DNA from: Pontibacter ruber
Lineage (GTDB): Bacteria; Bacteroidota; Bacteroidia; Cytophagales; Hymenobacteraceae
Length of the DNA stretch: 64,000 nt
Assembly (NCBI RefSeq): GCF_023630205.1
Contig: NZ_JALPRR010000001.1
Coordinates: forward strand, 1,116,001 to 1,180,000
Reading direction: 5' to 3'
The notes beneath the pieces are model-generated. The model searched no databases and had not been told where the DNA came from. It saw only the letters and a list, made by a program, of their open reading frames with translations. Below, one piece after another: positions 34,930 through 44,279 of this stretch. Numbering within the stretch: position 1 is the first letter of the stretch; each line of letters begins with the position of its first letter. The position numbers were made by a program, and so were the translations under genes.

Positions 34930-35523
34930 ATGATTACATCAAATAATTACACTTATTTCTTAACCTATGATCAGACAGGTGAGTGGGACATAGAACTAGG
35001 TGAGACTAACCTTTCTTACAGTTTATCTAAGAACGAGCTCAACGTTATCAGTGAATTTAAAGCTGACAAGAAAATGAGTTTCTTCAAGGATTCCATTAAT
35101 GTGCACCATAAAGTATTCCATCAAGAACCTGCAGATGTACGCACTGCACTAACAGCGTTTCTTATTGAACACCTCAGTGACTTAGGCTATGGCCACCCTT
35201 GGTATGTCAGAAGTGACATGTTTACTAAAGTTGAATTCGATGACATGCTGAACGCTGCTATTAAACTTATAAGAGAGCGAAAGGCAAAAGCAAGGCTTAA
35301 CACCAGTGAACTGACTCAAGTATGCGAAACGTACAAGCTAAATCCTGAACCCTGCAACGATACTGGCACCTCATGGCAGGCGAGCTGCCCTTCAAGAAGA
35401 GGCCACTGGATAGCGATTTCTACAGAATCAAATACATGGGGCTGTGGATACTGTAGAAAAAAAGGAGGCATTAACGAATTAGCTGAATGGATTGAGGAGA
35501 TAAAGTTAAAGTCCCTAACATGA
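34930..35523 (+). CDS. Primase-like zinc-finger protein (hypothetical)
   Basis: 197 aa. The C-terminal 65 residues read CNDTGTSWQASCPSRRGHWIAISTESNTWGCGYCRKKGGINELAEW, which resembles the CHC2 zinc finger of DnaG-type primases (four Cys/His, an aromatic strand and a GCGxC turn). The N-terminal part (about 1-120) is mixed alpha/beta without a recognised domain. In mobile elements such proteins accompany DUF3987-type replication ATPases, which fits the gene at 29,682. The match is visual and modest. Confidence 0.5.
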   Translation: MITSNNYTYFLTYDQTGEWDIELGETNLSYSLSKNELNVISEFKADKKMSFFKDSINVHHKVFHQEPADVRTALTAFLIEHLSDLGYGHPWYVRSDMFTKVEFDDMLNAAIKLIRERKAKARLNTSELTQVCETYKLNPEPCNDTGTSWQASCPSRRGHWIAISTESNTWGCGYCRKKGGINELAEWIEEIKLKSLT

Positions 35524-35550
35524 ATACATCACATGTAAGCTGAACCCATA

Positions 35551-35832
35551 TCAGTAACACGCCTTACAAGGTTTCCTCTTATAAGTTCCTTCTGCTTCCT
35601 TCATTGTAACTGATACTATAGTTCGTGTACAATATGTCAACCCTTCACAAGCTTTATTCTTGTGATAGGCATAGGCTGAGCTTCCTTTACAGATATAAAC
35701 TTTGGAATCAGCATTGTTTGCAGACTGAGCAGTTGGCTTTGTAGTTGGTTTTAGATGGGCTGTTGTAGAAGCCTGAGCACATGCTTCATAACTACATATT
35801 GCAATAACGATAGAGAGTAAAAGGTTCTTCAT
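35551..35832 (-). CDS. Small secreted Cys-rich protein
   Basis: 93 aa, signal peptide MKNLLLSIVIAICSYEACA, a Thr/Ala-rich linker, then VYICKGSSAYAYHKNKACEGLTYCTRTIVSVTMKEAEGTYKRKPCKACY. The Y-H-K-x-x-x-C ... C ... EA ... PCKxC spacing recalls the small zinc/disulfide module at the C-terminus of some secreted nucleases and nuclease-like proteins. As a free-standing secreted domain its role is unknown. Confidence 0.6.
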   Translation of the reverse strand: MKNLLLSIVIAICSYEACAQASTTAHLKPTTKPTAQSANNADSKVYICKGSSAYAYHKNKACEGLTYCTRTIVSVTMKEAEGTYKRKPCKACY

Positions 35833-35924
35833 GCAGGATCTGGCTTTGCTGGCTTATAACTTCTTATAAGTACAAGAATATGTATATCTTAGTCGCACTA
35901 ACACCAGACCTTAACTAAAAGTTT

Positions 35925-36584
35925 ATGTGTGGAAGATATTCAGTCATCCCTAAAGCAAAGGGTAGATCGCGTGTTTCCAGGCTCCTTGAAAACCACCTAC
36001 AGGAGGCGCATTACAACGCTGCACCCTCCCAGACTTTACCTGTTGTTACCAACAAGCAGCCTGACGAAATACAGCTCTTCTCTTGGGGCCTGCAGCCCTT
36101 CTGGGCAAAGGATGTGAAATCAATAAAACGCTCTATCAATGCAAGGGCTGAGACCTTAACAGAGAAGCCCTCCTTTAGAAACCTGCTCAAATCGAAGAGA
36201 TGTTTGGTGCCTGCTGATGGGTTTTACGAGTGGATGGTTATGCCTCAGGGGAAGGTGCCTTACAGGATACTGCTAAAGAACGAAGCGCTATTTTCCTTTG
36301 CAGGTCTATGGGACGAGTGGCTGGATAAGAATACTGAGGAAGTGCTGCACACTTATACCATTATTACGACTGAGGCGAATGACCTGGTAAAGCCTATTCA
36401 TGATCGTATGCCTGTGATTCTGTCGCCAGAAGCAGAGGAGCTATGGCTGAACGAGCATAAAGCACAGGAGGACCTGCTATCTCTTCTTAAACCTTTTAAA
36501 GCAGAAGACATGAAGGCCTATCCTGTATCACCTCTGGTCAATTCACCTTTGAATAACATACCAGAAATAATCAACTCTCTTTGA
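35925..36584 (+). CDS. SOS response-associated peptidase (SRAP, YedK/HMCES family)
   Basis: 219 aa. Begins MCGRYS, with Cys2 exposed after Met removal to form a thiazolidine crosslink with abasic sites in single-stranded DNA. Other family landmarks: YNAAPSQTLPVV, WGLQPFW, NARAETLTEKPSFR, RCLVPADGFYEW (the catalytic-Glu region) and HDRMPVIL (catalytic His). Protects ssDNA at stalled forks. Near umuDC, so probably part of the island's DNA-damage module. Host-like GC content. Confidence 0.9.
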   Translation: MCGRYSVIPKAKGRSRVSRLLENHLQEAHYNAAPSQTLPVVTNKQPDEIQLFSWGLQPFWAKDVKSIKRSINARAETLTEKPSFRNLLKSKRCLVPADGFYEWMVMPQGKVPYRILLKNEALFSFAGLWDEWLDKNTEEVLHTYTIITTEANDLVKPIHDRMPVILSPEAEELWLNEHKAQEDLLSLLKPFKAEDMKAYPVSPLVNSPLNNIPEIINSL

Positions 36585-36621
36585 GATCAGGCTGCTCTAT
36601 GAAGCCTAGGAACATGTCTCC

Positions 36622-37266
36622 CTACTTCCTAAAAGAATAATGGTCATATACAGCTGGCCTTGCTTTAAAAGCGCCTTGGTTAACAACCTTCTTCTCTATA
36701 AACTTGAGTTTACACAGATCATCAAAGAATACCCCAGCAACTTCCTCAATGCCATCAAAATAAGCTGAAGCTACTTCCTTTACAATCTGTTCATAGTTCA
36801 GAAGGAGATATGGGTTTTCAAGAAACTTGGTCTTTACATATCTAAGCACTTGAGCATGCCTTGGTGTAAGCTGCTCCAAAGCCTTTAAGAACGTAAATCT
36901 AATGTCGAACTTCAGATCCTGTAACAGTGAGTTCAGAAGAGCATTCTTCAGGTATTGCAGCTTTTCTTCTTCGTGTTGAGCCAAAGCAACTCTAGTTGCC
37001 TCTGTGGCAAGAGTTACAAATTCCTCATTCTGAGCTAATGTATTGATATCGATGAAGCGCTTATTATGCAGCTCAGTTAATCCTTTGCTTACTTCCTCCA
37101 TCCATTTGTCTCTCCTGGTTTCCAAGGGTGAGGAAAAGACAAGCCTGAACAACTCAGGTCCTGCAATAGGCAGGATGTTAGCTAATGCTTCACCTGCTGC
37201 ATATAAAACATCTTTGTCTTCAGCCTGAGGAACCTTATACCTCTCTACATCTTTTCTTTGCGTCAT
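36622..37266 (-). CDS. Hypothetical protein, helical
   Basis: 214 aa, nearly all alpha-helical with the pattern ILPIAGPELFRLVFSSPLETRRDKWMEEVSKGLTEL followed by ATRVALAQHEEEKLQYLKNALLNSLLQ. The C-terminal part (about 125-200) could be a winged helix (LTPRHAQVLRYVKTKFLENPYLLLNYEQIVKEVASAY). Not recognised. Sits alone between the SRAP and umuD genes on the opposite strand; regulation or abortive infection are both possible but unsupported. Confidence 0.55.
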   Translation of the reverse strand: MTQRKDVERYKVPQAEDKDVLYAAGEALANILPIAGPELFRLVFSSPLETRRDKWMEEVSKGLTELHNKRFIDINTLAQNEEFVTLATEATRVALAQHEEEKLQYLKNALLNSLLQDLKFDIRFTFLKALEQLTPRHAQVLRYVKTKFLENPYLLLNYEQIVKEVASAYFDGIEEVAGVFFDDLCKLKFIEKKVVNQGAFKARPAVYDHYSFRK

Positions 37267-37380
37267 CTGCTGTGATTATTGTAGCATTTAAATATAAGTA
37301 ATATCACCAAAGTATTATGTTAGTCTAATATTGATAATCAATTACTTTGAGAAATGTAGATAACTGTGGGGAAAAATATA

Positions 37381-37437
37381 ACTAATTTTTTTAGTATATA
37401 TCATAAGTTAATACGTATTTGCTAACTATATTAGTTA
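37381..37437. promoter_or_regulatory. Palindromic operator candidates upstream of umuD
   Basis: Two related palindromes: ACTAA-ttttt-TTAGT (37,381-37,395) and TAACTA-tat-TAGTTA (37,423-37,437), 22-57 bp before the umuD ATG; a further TTAGTCTAA lies near 37,320. A shared CTAA/TTAG half-site suggests binding of one dimeric repressor controlling the mutagenesis genes. Confidence 0.5.
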
Positions 37438-37458
37438 ATCGATATAACAATAACTGTT

Positions 37459-37923
37459 ATGTGTAGTGCAAAGGTTATTCCTATCAACACCCACGTTCTA
37501 GAGCAACTTGATTTTGAAGTTTTAGATAGCATAACGCTTCCTCTGTTTGGCTCCTACGTTTCAGCAGGCTTTCCCTCCCCTGCTGATGACTACCTGGAAG
37601 ATAGAATCAACCTGCAGGAATACCTTGTACAGAACCCTACTTCCACTTACATGATGAGGGTAAGGGGTAATTCCATGCAGGACGCCAACATCCATGATGG
37701 GGATGTGCTGGTAATCGATAAGTCATTAAAACCTGCTGATGGGCTACCAGTTGTCTGTTTTCTGGATGGGGAGTTTACAGTGAAGACCTTTCGCAAGATC
37801 AACAACAAAGCCTACCTCTATCCTGCTAACCCTGCTTATAAACCCATAGAGATTACAGAGGAAATGGATATGCGTGTGTGGGGCGTAGTGGTGTGGATAC
37901 TGCACAAACCAGTAAAGCGATGA
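37459..37923 (+). CDS. umuD: UmuD-like LexA/S24 autopeptidase
   Basis: 154 aa. Self-cleavage site Ala-Gly in [13 protein letters not shown] (about residue 36). Catalytic Ser in [21 protein letters not shown] and catalytic Lys in [11 protein letters not shown], the intact S24 dyad. Cleaved UmuD' pairs with UmuC to make DNA polymerase V for translesion synthesis. Its stop overlaps the umuC ATG (ATGA, 37,920-37,923). Lacks an N-terminal HTH, so it is not a repressor itself. Confidence 0.9.
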   Translation: MCSAKVIPINTHVLEQLDFEVLDSITLPLFGSYVSAGFPSPADDYLEDRINLQEYLVQNPTSTYMMRVRGNSMQDANIHDGDVLVIDKSLKPADGLPVVCFLDGEFTVKTFRKINNKAYLYPANPAYKPIEITEEMDMRVWGVVVWILHKPVKR

Positions 37924-39194
37924 CCAGTCTCTATGCCCTCTGCGACTGCAACAACTTTTATGCTTCCTGCGAACGTGTTTTTGATCCCTCGCTGAATGGG
38001 AAGCCTGTGGTGGTGCTCTCTAACAACGATGGGTGCGTGATCGCCAGAAGCAACGAGGCGAAGGCCTTGGGCATTCAGATGGGAGATCCTTTCTTTCAGA
38101 TCAGGAATCTGGTAGAGCATAAACAGGTGCACGCCTTTTCTTCCAACTACGTGCTGTATGGGGATATGTCTGACAGGGTCATGCAGACGCTCTCACAGTT
38201 CACGCCTCATGTAGAAGTTTACTCGATTGATGAATGCTTTCTGGACCTTGGTGACTTCTACGACATTGATTTGTTCAGTTATGCATGGACTATAAAGCGA
38301 ACAGTAACCCAATGGACTGGTATTCCTGTCAGTCTGGGAGTCGCACCCACCAAAGCACTGGCAAAGGTCGCTAATAAGCTGGCCAAGAAGTCCTCTAAAG
38401 CCAATGGTGTGTTGGTTTTAACAGAACCCTATCACATTAAGAAAGCGCTTGAAGCAACGAAGGTGGAAGATGTATGGGGTATTGGAGGCCAGTATGCTAA
38501 GTTTCTGAAGAAGCATAACATCCATACTGCACTCGACTTTGCGAACGCTTCAGAGAATTGGGTCAAGAAGCACATGACTGTGGTAGGCGTCAGGCTGTTA
38601 AAGGAATTAAGGGGTGAATCGTGTCTGGAACTGGAAGAAGTAACTCCTGCTAAGAAGGGTATCTGCACTTCCAGAAGCTTTGGCTCCAAGCTTACATCAT
38701 TTAAGGATGTAGAGGAAGCAACAGCCAGCTATGCAGCTAAGTGCGCTAAGAAGCTTAGAAGCCAGAAGAGCTGCGCCAGGCTGGTCACAGTCTTTATTCA
38801 GACGAACCCTTTCTCAGAGCACGACAAACAGTACTACAGCAGCAAGACCATCTGCATGCCTGTAGCCACCAACTCAGACATAGAGTTGATCCATTATGCT
38901 ACAATGGCGTTGAAAGCGATCTTTAAACCACACTATTACTACAAGAAAAGTGGCGTAATCGTAACTGAGATCATCCCTGAAAACCAAATTCAGTTTGACT
39001 TGCTCGATACAGTAGACAGGCAGAAACATAATAGCCTGATGAAAGTGATGGATGGGCTGACAGACAGGTTTGGGAAGAGCAAGGTACAGGTAGCTGCGCA
39101 GGGGCTTAGCAAGAGCTGGTTACTGAAGTCTGACTATAAGTCTCCCTGCTACACAACAAAATTGGAGGAAATACAAATTGTGTATAATCAATAG
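37920..39194 (+). CDS. umuC: Y-family DNA polymerase UmuC
   Basis: 424 aa starting at the ATG that overlaps the umuD stop (a GTG-type upstream extension inside umuD was rejected). Begins [45 protein letters not shown]; catalytic acidic pair in [11 protein letters not shown]; helix-hairpin-helix region [27 protein letters not shown]-terminal little-finger domain to about 345. Mutagenic polymerase subunit, likely expressed under DNA damage; it may raise mutation rates of the host carrying the island. Confidence 0.93.
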   Translation: MTSLYALCDCNNFYASCERVFDPSLNGKPVVVLSNNDGCVIARSNEAKALGIQMGDPFFQIRNLVEHKQVHAFSSNYVLYGDMSDRVMQTLSQFTPHVEVYSIDECFLDLGDFYDIDLFSYAWTIKRTVTQWTGIPVSLGVAPTKALAKVANKLAKKSSKANGVLVLTEPYHIKKALEATKVEDVWGIGGQYAKFLKKHNIHTALDFANASENWVKKHMTVVGVRLLKELRGESCLELEEVTPAKKGICTSRSFGSKLTSFKDVEEATASYAAKCAKKLRSQKSCARLVTVFIQTNPFSEHDKQYYSSKTICMPVATNSDIELIHYATMALKAIFKPHYYYKKSGVIVTEIIPENQIQFDLLDTVDRQKHNSLMKVMDGLTDRFGKSKVQVAAQGLSKSWLLKSDYKSPCYTTKLEEIQIVYNQ

Positions 39195-39331
39195 CTAATG
39201 TTTAGAAGATCTCTAGAAAGTAATGTATGTATTTAATCATTTAATATACAACCCCATTCTTATTCCCTTTTATTAACTAAATTGGGTTCTTTTTCTAGTC
39301 GAATATTGTTATATAACTATTTTTTTTAAAG

Positions 39332-40486
39332 GTGGACTTATTTTCTGAAGTTAAGGATTTAGTACAAGGCTATGAAGCCTTAAGAAATATTAATTGGAAC
39401 TTTCAAGAATCAGTATCAGACAAAATACACTCTATTCATCCTTATCCTGCTAAGTTCATCTCTGATATTCCTAGAGCTGTTTTACAAACACTTCCTATTC
39501 CTAAGGATACAATCGTTTTAGATCCTTTTTGTGGCAGTGGCGTCACTTTAGTTGAAGCACAAAGAGCTGGTTTTGAATCTGTGGGTGTAGACTTAAACCC
39601 CATAGCTTGTCTGCTTTCAAGGGTTAAGGTGAATAAATTAGATAAGGGATTCCTTCAATCAGCAAAAGAAGTGATTAGTCGATGTCTTGCTCATGAAGGA
39701 GTTGTTGCAGTTCCTTTGATTCCAAACCTGAACCATTGGTTTAGAGGGGATGTGCAGGAAGCTATAACGATAATTATAAAAGAAATTGACAGACTTGAAA
39801 ATCAGAATATTCAAGATGCTTTAAGGTTCTGTCTATCAAGTATCATTGTAAAAGTATCTAATCAAGAAAGTGATACGAGATACGCTGCAATAGAGAAAGC
39901 TTATGGAAAATCTGATGTTTTTGATCTCTTTGATAAGGCTGTAAAGAAGCTTGCAAAAGCTAAGAAAGGGCTTAATCCCCTAGCAAAGTCTTCAGTATTG
40001 AACAAAAACTCATTAACCCTGAACACCAATGATTTTGGAAAGAAAGTAGGACTTGTTATTACATCCCCCCCTTATCCTAACGCCTATGAATATTGGCTAT
40101 ATCACAAGTACAGAATGTGGTGGTTAGGCTACGATCCAATAGATGTAAAAGAGCAGGAAATTGGAGCAAGAGCACATTATTTCAAGAAGAACCATCAAAC
40201 AGAGCATGATTTCATTAGACAGATGAATCAATTATTCGCCTCTCTTCAAGAAAACATGATAGAAGGAGGCTACGCTGTATTTGTAATTGGGCGTTCAAAA
40301 ATACATGGTAGAATAATTGAGAACCACAAAATAGTTAAAGAAGCTGGGGAGAATAATGGTTTCGATGAAGTTTTAACAACTACAAGAGTAATCAAAGCTA
40401 GTAGGAAATCCTTTAATCTCTCCCATGCTAGGATCAAAGAAGAATATATAGTGGTACTTAAAAAGCGTGGAAGCAATGGAGAATAA
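39332..40486 (+). CDS. DNA methyltransferase 1 (SPPY type) of an R-M locus
   Basis: 384 aa from a GTG. AdoMet motif I DPFCGSG at residues 64-70 and catalytic motif IV TSPPY at 244-248, in the order of beta-class amino-methyltransferases; SPPY favours N4-cytosine. HPYPAKFI at 36-43 is the motif X-like segment. First gene of a three-gene run with a second methyltransferase and a PLD endonuclease (overlap of 11-20 nt with the next gene). It would protect one strand of an asymmetric recognition site. Confidence 0.85.
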   Translation: MDLFSEVKDLVQGYEALRNINWNFQESVSDKIHSIHPYPAKFISDIPRAVLQTLPIPKDTIVLDPFCGSGVTLVEAQRAGFESVGVDLNPIACLLSRVKVNKLDKGFLQSAKEVISRCLAHEGVVAVPLIPNLNHWFRGDVQEAITIIIKEIDRLENQNIQDALRFCLSSIIVKVSNQESDTRYAAIEKAYGKSDVFDLFDKAVKKLAKAKKGLNPLAKSSVLNKNSLTLNTNDFGKKVGLVITSPPYPNAYEYWLYHKYRMWWLGYDPIDVKEQEIGARAHYFKKNHQTEHDFIRQMNQLFASLQENMIEGGYAVFVIGRSKIHGRIIENHKIVKEAGENNGFDEVLTTTRVIKASRKSFNLSHARIKEEYIVVLKKRGSNGE

Positions 40487-41984
40487 TACAGTGAATCTCT
40501 TCTGGCACAAGTACAAGTTTTTCCCTTATGAGAAGAAATTAGCTATAAGGGAAATCGAAACATTACTTGCTCCTCAGGAGATACATGAATCAAAAGATAA
40601 AGTAACAGTTTTAGCACCCCAAAATAAAGTTAACCTAAGTAGGCTTGTATATTTTTCCCATACTCAGACTAATGGAGCATTAGTGGAAACAACCCAATTT
40701 AAGTTTGAGAATGGAGCAAGAACTAACGTTAGATTAAAGAAACAGAATACTAGGTATTCTGCTCATGGTCTGCATGAGTATAAAGGTAAGTTCAACCCTC
40801 AAGTTGTAAGGTCTTTATATAACATCTTTGGGGTACAGGAAGGTAGCCTTGTGCTCGATCCTTTCTGTGGCAGTGGTACTTCACTAATTGAGGCTGCCCA
40901 CCATAACATTCAGGCAATTGGTACAGATATCAATCCTCTAGCAGCATTTATTGCAAATACTAAAATAGAAAGTCTTCAGGTCAGTGTAGCAGATCTGAGA
41001 GAGGCGAAAGAACAGCTGTTTAGAGATTTCTCTGTAATTAGGGAGGACTTTGAACTACCAGAGCCTGATATTAGGCTAGCATACCTGATAGATTGGTTCC
41101 CAGCAAATATTCTTTTAGACATTGAAGCTTTTAGATTAGCGACTAATAACCTTCCAGAAATACATCGCAATGTATTTTTAGTAATCGCGAGCAACTTGCT
41201 AAGGGATTACTCTCTGCAAGAACCTAGCGACTTAAGAATAAGAAGAAGAAGAACCCCTCTTCCTGAAACACCTTTTAAAGAGGCTCTCATAGCTGCAGCA
41301 GACAATAGCTTAAATAATCTTGTTTTTTTTCAAAGTCAATTTGGTACTTTAGCTACTCAGAACCATGCACTAAATTTAGATATTCGAGATGCTATACCAG
41401 ATCAAAACATAAGAAGTGGGTTTGATTTTGCTATCACAAGCCCTCCCTATGCCACAGCTTTACCTTATATTGATACTCAAAGACTGAGTTTAGTATGGCT
41501 GGGTATGATATCAGCTAGAGAGATCAAAAACTTGGAAAGCGACTTAATTGGGAGTAGAGAATTTAGGGCGAAAGCTGAACAGGAAGCTTGGGCTGAGAAC
41601 CTAGCTACAAATTCATTAGAATTACCTGAAGAAATCTATGACTTCTGCTTCAGATTGTATTCCATGCTAACACCTAATGATGGCTTCAGAAAGAAAGCAT
41701 TGCCTTCTCTATTATACAGATATTTTAAGGATATGTCCTTAGCTTTTACCTCTGTACACAGCCTACTAAGGGATGGAGGACATTTTGCATTGATAGTTGG
41801 ACATAATCACACCAAAATAGGTGGTAAAAGAACAGATATAGATACTCCTCATTTCTTAGGAATACTTGGGCAAAGCCTTGGTTTTCATATTCATGAAATT
41901 ACACCCTTAGAAGCTTATCAGCGCTATGGATTGAATGCCTCTAATGCAGTCGAAAGAGAATCTTTAATAGTATTTAGAAAGTAG
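40476..41984 (+). CDS. DNA methyltransferase 2 (SPPY type) of an R-M locus
   Basis: 502 aa from the ATG at 40,476 (a GTG three codons earlier, 40,467, is also possible; both overlap the previous stop at 40,486). An extra N-terminal part of about 95 residues precedes SAHGLHEYKGKFNPQVVRSLY, motif I DPFCGSGTSL (128-137) and TSPPYATALPYIDTQRL with SPPY at about 322-325. The two methyltransferases share motif order but differ in length and sequence, as expected for enzymes modifying opposite strands of a non-palindromic target. Ends 7 nt before the PLD gene. Confidence 0.85.
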   Translation: MENNTVNLFWHKYKFFPYEKKLAIREIETLLAPQEIHESKDKVTVLAPQNKVNLSRLVYFSHTQTNGALVETTQFKFENGARTNVRLKKQNTRYSAHGLHEYKGKFNPQVVRSLYNIFGVQEGSLVLDPFCGSGTSLIEAAHHNIQAIGTDINPLAAFIANTKIESLQVSVADLREAKEQLFRDFSVIREDFELPEPDIRLAYLIDWFPANILLDIEAFRLATNNLPEIHRNVFLVIASNLLRDYSLQEPSDLRIRRRRTPLPETPFKEALIAAADNSLNNLVFFQSQFGTLATQNHALNLDIRDAIPDQNIRSGFDFAITSPPYATALPYIDTQRLSLVWLGMISAREIKNLESDLIGSREFRAKAEQEAWAENLATNSLELPEEIYDFCFRLYSMLTPNDGFRKKALPSLLYRYFKDMSLAFTSVHSLLRDGGHFALIVGHNHTKIGGKRTDIDTPHFLGILGQSLGFHIHEITPLEAYQRYGLNASNAVERESLIVFRK

Positions 41985-41991
41985 CTATAAC

Positions 41992-43065
41992 ATGCAATTC
42001 ACTTTTCATCCTAATGTTTATAATACAAACCCTCGCTCAAAGGGCCTATTAGATTTGCTCGAACAGGTTTGGATTAAAGATAGAAAAGCTGGCGTTGGAG
42101 TCAACTTCATAATTTCTGGCTTTTCGAACTACAATGGAGGAGTTAGGTTCTATGAGATCTTCAAAGAACATATAGACAAGGGAGGAAAATGCATAGTAAT
42201 CTTAGGAGGAAGTACATCACAAAGGCTCTCCAGCATACAAGTCGTTGAACAATTGTTAGAAATTGGATGTGAAGTCCATTTGATAAATAGGAAAAGGCTA
42301 TTACATGCCAAATGTTATGGCTTTATATCAGATGTTGATCAAGGTGTTGTAATATCATCAGGAAATTTCACTGGTCCTGGTATGTCACAAAACATAGAAG
42401 CTTCTCTTTTATTGAGAGGCAAACATGTTGATGAACTAAACTTTTCTTGGGAAGAATTAAGAAAGAGCATTTTCAGTCAAAGTTGGGATATATATTCCCC
42501 AACCTTAGCAAAGAGATTAGATCCAGCATGGAGTCTATTATATGATGAAAGTAGATTTAAAGTTCCTTTTGAAAATGAGCAAGAAGTAACAATGTTACTG
42601 ACATTAGTTCATTCTGACACTGCACGAATTCAAGCAAATCGTAAAACCAAAGAGAGTAGAGGATCACAATACTTTTGGGTAAGTAAAGAATCATTCGACT
42701 TCTTCCCTGCTCTAACAATTAAAAATAAGCGAGGGATTAAACCAACATATTCTACTATAATAAGGATGAACTATGTTGATTTAGGTGTGATTGATAATAA
42801 ATGTAGAGTAACATTTGAGGCAGGCAACAACCTGGACTTCAGATTGGGTACAGGCAAGTTAAGATACTCCAAATTAGCCAAACCTGGTGATTTAGCTGCT
42901 ATAACAAGGATAAGTGAATATGAATATGAATTAAGAGTTTTTACTAAAGCATCAGACACCTATAACAAACTAAATCACTATGCTATAAATTTAATTGGAA
43001 ACGAAGGCAAGAAGTATGGTTATATTCCTAATGATGAATTCTTCAAAGCCCTAGCGAAGAATTAG
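41992..43065 (+). CDS. PLD-family restriction endonuclease, NgoFVII/BfiI type
   Basis: 357 aa. A single HKD-type active site: LLHAKCYGF (H105, K107) followed by VVISSGNFTGPGMSQNIEASL with S122-S123, N125 and E136 in the positions conserved in phospholipase D-like nucleases. The one HKD motif implies dimer formation. The C-terminal half (about 200-357), with RLGTGKLRYSKLAKPGDLAAITRISEYEYELRVF, looks like the B3-type DNA-binding domain of NgoFVII/BfiI enzymes, which cut DNA without metal ions. Follows both methyltransferases in an operon, so it is assigned as the restriction subunit. Specificity unknown. Confidence 0.75.
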   Translation: MQFTFHPNVYNTNPRSKGLLDLLEQVWIKDRKAGVGVNFIISGFSNYNGGVRFYEIFKEHIDKGGKCIVILGGSTSQRLSSIQVVEQLLEIGCEVHLINRKRLLHAKCYGFISDVDQGVVISSGNFTGPGMSQNIEASLLLRGKHVDELNFSWEELRKSIFSQSWDIYSPTLAKRLDPAWSLLYDESRFKVPFENEQEVTMLLTLVHSDTARIQANRKTKESRGSQYFWVSKESFDFFPALTIKNKRGIKPTYSTIIRMNYVDLGVIDNKCRVTFEAGNNLDFRLGTGKLRYSKLAKPGDLAAITRISEYEYELRVFTKASDTYNKLNHYAINLIGNEGKKYGYIPNDEFFKALAKN

Positions 43066-43105
43066 TTTAGTCCTTAAGGTAAAGCCCTGGCCTTGAGGAA
43101 CGTTT

Positions 43106-44260
43106 TCAAGCTAGGATAATTCCATTATTATCCAGTTCTGGCATCATTGACGAATCTAATTGAATAACTCCAATACTACGTAGATATATTAAACTTGTAT
43201 TAAGGCTAGAGTGTCCTAATAGTTGTTGGAGCAATTTCAGATTCTGTGTCTTGTTAAAAACGTTAACAGCAGCAGCATGGCGAAAGCTATAAAGTGTTTG
43301 ATTTGAACCTATTATGTCTTCCTGCAGCATTTTACCCTTTGCTCTAGACCATATAGTATTGAAGTACGATTCATTATAGAACATGGCAGATTCACTAACA
43401 ATGTAGTGTTCAGGATTGAGCTGATCTACTTTCCTTCTTAGAAGCTCTATCCTAACATACTCAGGTATTGGCATAGCTCTGATTCTACCACTTTTGTTTT
43501 CATAACCTCCTAGGGTTAACTGAGTTATCGATTCATTGAAGTGTTTTCGCTTAAGTAACCTGATTTCCCTATGTGGTCGCAAGAGCAATCCATACATGAG
43601 CAAAGCGCAAAGGAATAGGTTAGGAAAGTGCTCCTTAAGATAAGTTAGTACATTCATCAACTGTTCTGGAGTGTAAGCTTGGTGCAGCACAGACTTTACT
43701 TTACGTTTAGAGGTAGCTGTCACTGGATTAATTTTACAATGACCCTGTTTCATAAGCTTAGAGAACACGCCAGCCAACGTTCTGCGCTTGTTCTGATAGT
43801 AGGTACCAGAAGAAGAAAACTGCTGCAGGAAGCACTCTATATCAACAGCAGTGATTTCATTTGTATTAGTATACTCCCTTCCCTGTTCCTGTAACCACTT
43901 TAAAAGCTGATTAGCTACACTGGAAATATCTCTTTTATAAGTGCTGCTGAAAGAACTGCGTTGTACTTCGCTAACAATATGCTCCACTACATCTTTAAAG
44001 GCTTTTTGATGAACTTTCTCCTTAGTTTGGTAAAGTACTTCCTTAGGACTCCAACCCTTCAACAGAGCTCTTGTAAAGGCCTTATTAAGCTGACTTAGTA
44101 GTCTTGTTCTCTCAGTTAATGATTTAGCCTTATTAGGGTATATAAAGACACCTATAGCCTTACCATGATAGAAGCGACAGCGTTCGCCATCAAAGTAAAA
44201 ATTGATAAAGCTGCGTTTGGATAATTGATCTGGATTGTAAATTTGTGGATCAGTAAACAT
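43106..44260 (-). CDS. Tyrosine recombinase (island integrase)
   Basis: 384 aa. Probable SAM-like core-binding region (about 95-180) and catalytic domain with R228 (LLLRPHREIR), box II R327-H328 (TLYSFRHAAAV), H350 (LLGHSSLNTS) and nucleophile Y359 (LIYLR). The usual box II His before Arg (H-x-x-R-H) is replaced by Y324 (Y-S-F-R-H), seen in some Bacteroidota recombinases. Its 5' end lies 70 bp from the right attachment repeat, the usual placement, and arm-like sites at 44,280-44,301 fall in its promoter region, so binding could autoregulate it. Confidence 0.9.
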   Translation of the reverse strand: MFTDPQIYNPDQLSKRSFINFYFDGERCRFYHGKAIGVFIYPNKAKSLTERTRLLSQLNKAFTRALLKGWSPKEVLYQTKEKVHQKAFKDVVEHIVSEVQRSSFSSTYKRDISSVANQLLKWLQEQGREYTNTNEITAVDIECFLQQFSSSGTYYQNKRRTLAGVFSKLMKQGHCKINPVTATSKRKVKSVLHQAYTPEQLMNVLTYLKEHFPNLFLCALLMYGLLLRPHREIRLLKRKHFNESITQLTLGGYENKSGRIRAMPIPEYVRIELLRRKVDQLNPEHYIVSESAMFYNESYFNTIWSRAKGKMLQEDIIGSNQTLYSFRHAAAVNVFNKTQNLKLLQQLLGHSSLNTSLIYLRSIGVIQLDSSMMPELDNNGIILA

Positions 44261-44279
44261 AAGACAGTTCTTTAAAGGT

